Source: Spirochaetia bacterium UBA5550
GTDB lineage: Bacteria > Spirochaetota > UBA4802 > UBA5550
Length of the DNA stretch: 9,327 nt
Direction of reading: 5' to 3'
Assembly: GCA_002425885.1 (NCBI GenBank)
Contig: DINC01000199.1
Span: 1,427-10,753, forward strand
The notes beneath the pieces are model-generated. The model was not told the origin of the DNA. It ran no database searches and saw only the letters and a program-made list of their open reading frames with translations. The position numbers and the translations under genes were made by a program. Of the stretch, positions 8,332 to 9,327 are shown piece by piece (position 1 is the stretch's first letter; each line of letters opens with the position of its first letter).

Positions 8332-9327
8332 CTAAAACGGGGTTATCACTGTTTTATATGAAGTTTCATTAGCGCCTGTATTTGTGTATCTGACTCTATA
8401 ACGTTTTCCGTAAAAGAAGTCTGAAAAAATTGATGAAGAGTACGTATAGTTCATTCTGAATGAGAATTTATCATCAGCCATTATTCCTGTAAGGCCTGTG
8501 GCTGAGACAGGTTTGAAGTTGTTATTCAAAACAGTACAGTATAGTGAATCAGGTGCGCCATTTGCTGCTATTTCATCAGGCATGAATAGACGGGAATAGA
8601 AAGTACTGGTAATGTTCGGTATTCTGTAATAGTTCCGGTTCAGCTTCCCCCATCCCCAGTTTTCCATTAATGGCCCGCTTTTTCGGTTAAGGTATCTCAT
8701 GGAGCTCAGAAAAGCCTGATCGAAAATTGTTTCCCTGGTTTCTATCTGTTCGGTTTCTGTATTATCAAATATTGTGATCAGGTTTTTCGAAAGTATCTGG
8801 TAAAAGTCATTATATAACAAATGTGAATTTTTAAGCAGGCTGTCTGTATCATTCCCGAATTCATCTCTGAAAGTTTTATCTATCATAAATGTCAGAGTAG
8901 TATAAAATATTGCAGGTGCCTGGAGTTTATGACGGGTGGAAAAATCCCACTCAGTAAAATAAATTTTTGTCATCTTTGCAGATGTGAGGGGTGCTGATGA
9001 CAGAATCTGATTAAAAACAGGTGTAAATAATTCCGCAGCGCCGGATTGAGTATTTGCTATAAGCTCCTGCATGTAGTTTTCATTATAAATTTTACGAGGC
9101 GGCAGCAGTGAAATTAATTTATTAAGTTTTAGCTGATTTGTTATAAGTATTCCCGGTCTTATGCCCGGCAGATCTTTGTTAGTGGTCAGATCGGATCCTA
9201 TGTAATCGATGGCATTAATAGCTTTTGAATTTGCGATTCTGACGTGATCCGGTTTATAAACAAAGGAACCGTTGGTAATTATTTTTTTGCCTGGATCAGG
9301 GGTTGTTGTGAATCCGGAAAATATTTT
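8332..9327 (-). CDS. penicillin acylase (S45, Ntn-hydrolase) family protein, C-terminal part; start outside window
   Basis: The frame is open from the right edge (9327) to TAG at 8332-8334, giving 331 visible residues; the ATG at 9072 is internal, not the start. The segment LPGIRPGILITNQLKLNKLISLLPP, then MQELIANTQSGAAELFTPVFNQIL, matches the S45 pattern in which the beta subunit has RI..LL, then a short helix with a 'D(V/I)S' type turn and a buried hydrophobic helix. The strongest mark is WGWGKLNRNYYRIPN (W-G-W-G at 8658-8647), the W-x-WG motif of penicillin and acyl-homoserine-lactone acylases. It is followed by DSLYCTVLNNNF, equivalent to the family's G-x-TVN region. The usual His after WG is Asn here, and the last 60 residues are diverged. 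The autoprocessing serine and signal peptide lie outside the window, so substrate and activity are unknown. These enzymes are usually periplasmic. The gene is convergent with groEL. Confidence 0.7.
   Translation of the reverse strand, partial: KIFSGFTTTPDPGKKIITNGSFVYKPDHVRIANSKAINAIDYIGSDLTTNKDLPGIRPGILITNQLKLNKLISLLPPRKIYNENYMQELIANTQSGAAELFTPVFNQILSSAPLTSAKMTKIYFTEWDFSTRHKLQAPAIFYTTLTFMIDKTFRDEFGNDTDSLLKNSHLLYNDFYQILSKNLITIFDNTETEQIETRETIFDQAFLSSMRYLNRKSGPLMENWGWGKLNRNYYRIPNITSTFYSRLFMPDEIAANGAPDSLYCTVLNNNFKPVSATGLTGIMADDKFSFRMNYTYSSSIFSDFFYGKRYRVRYTNTGANETSYKTVITPF

Overview
The window is an ordinary-looking stretch of housekeeping chromosome from a moderately AT-rich, Gram-negative-type bacterium. 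Evidence for an outer membrane is a secreted beta-barrel-like protein, a lipoprotein and a penicillin-acylase-family protein of a kind usually exported. The GroES mobile loop (GSLYVPDTAKEKPQ) resembles, from memory, the Leptospira form (GSIFVPDTAKEKPQ). The lipobox is relaxed, which is also common in spirochaetes. I therefore lean weakly toward Spirochaetota or a nearby deep-branching phylum, but the window cannot settle the taxonomy. I saw no mobile element, CRISPR array, tRNA or rRNA.

Layout. 1-240 is the 3' end of truA (tRNA pseudouridine synthase). 241-405 is intergenic and holds an 8-bp inverted repeat and a possible promoter. 406-4747 is a tightly packed same-strand run: a small outer-membrane beta-barrel-like protein, a lipoprotein of unknown function, aspartate kinase and D-alanine-D-alanine ligase, with gaps of 10, 25 and 2 nt. 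4748-4865 is a short gap with promoter-like sequence. It leads into pssA (phosphatidylserine synthase) and moaC (molybdenum cofactor), which are 3 nt apart. 6096-6297 is the regulatory region of groES-groEL, with a promoter-like sequence and a CIRCE operator for the HrcA repressor. groEL ends at a strong terminator whose A-tract and T-tract flanks suit both directions. Beyond it lies a convergent minus-strand gene that runs off the right edge: the C-terminal part of a penicillin-acylase (S45) family protein.

How the genes relate. Aspartate kinase opens the pathway to diaminopimelate and lysine, and Ddl makes the D-Ala-D-Ala end of the peptidoglycan stem peptide. The pair therefore feeds cell-wall synthesis, and the two upstream envelope proteins may share the transcript. 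PssA adds membrane phospholipid synthesis. MoaC stands alone, with no other moa genes in view. GroES/GroEL form a separate heat-shock unit.

No clearly new multi-gene system is visible. The points most worth a second look are an internal Shine-Dalgarno plus ATG in aspartate kinase that predicts a separate regulatory subunit, a CIRCE element with an 8-bp instead of 9-bp spacer and extended 12-bp arms, the unassigned barrel/lipoprotein pair, and the divergent acylase.
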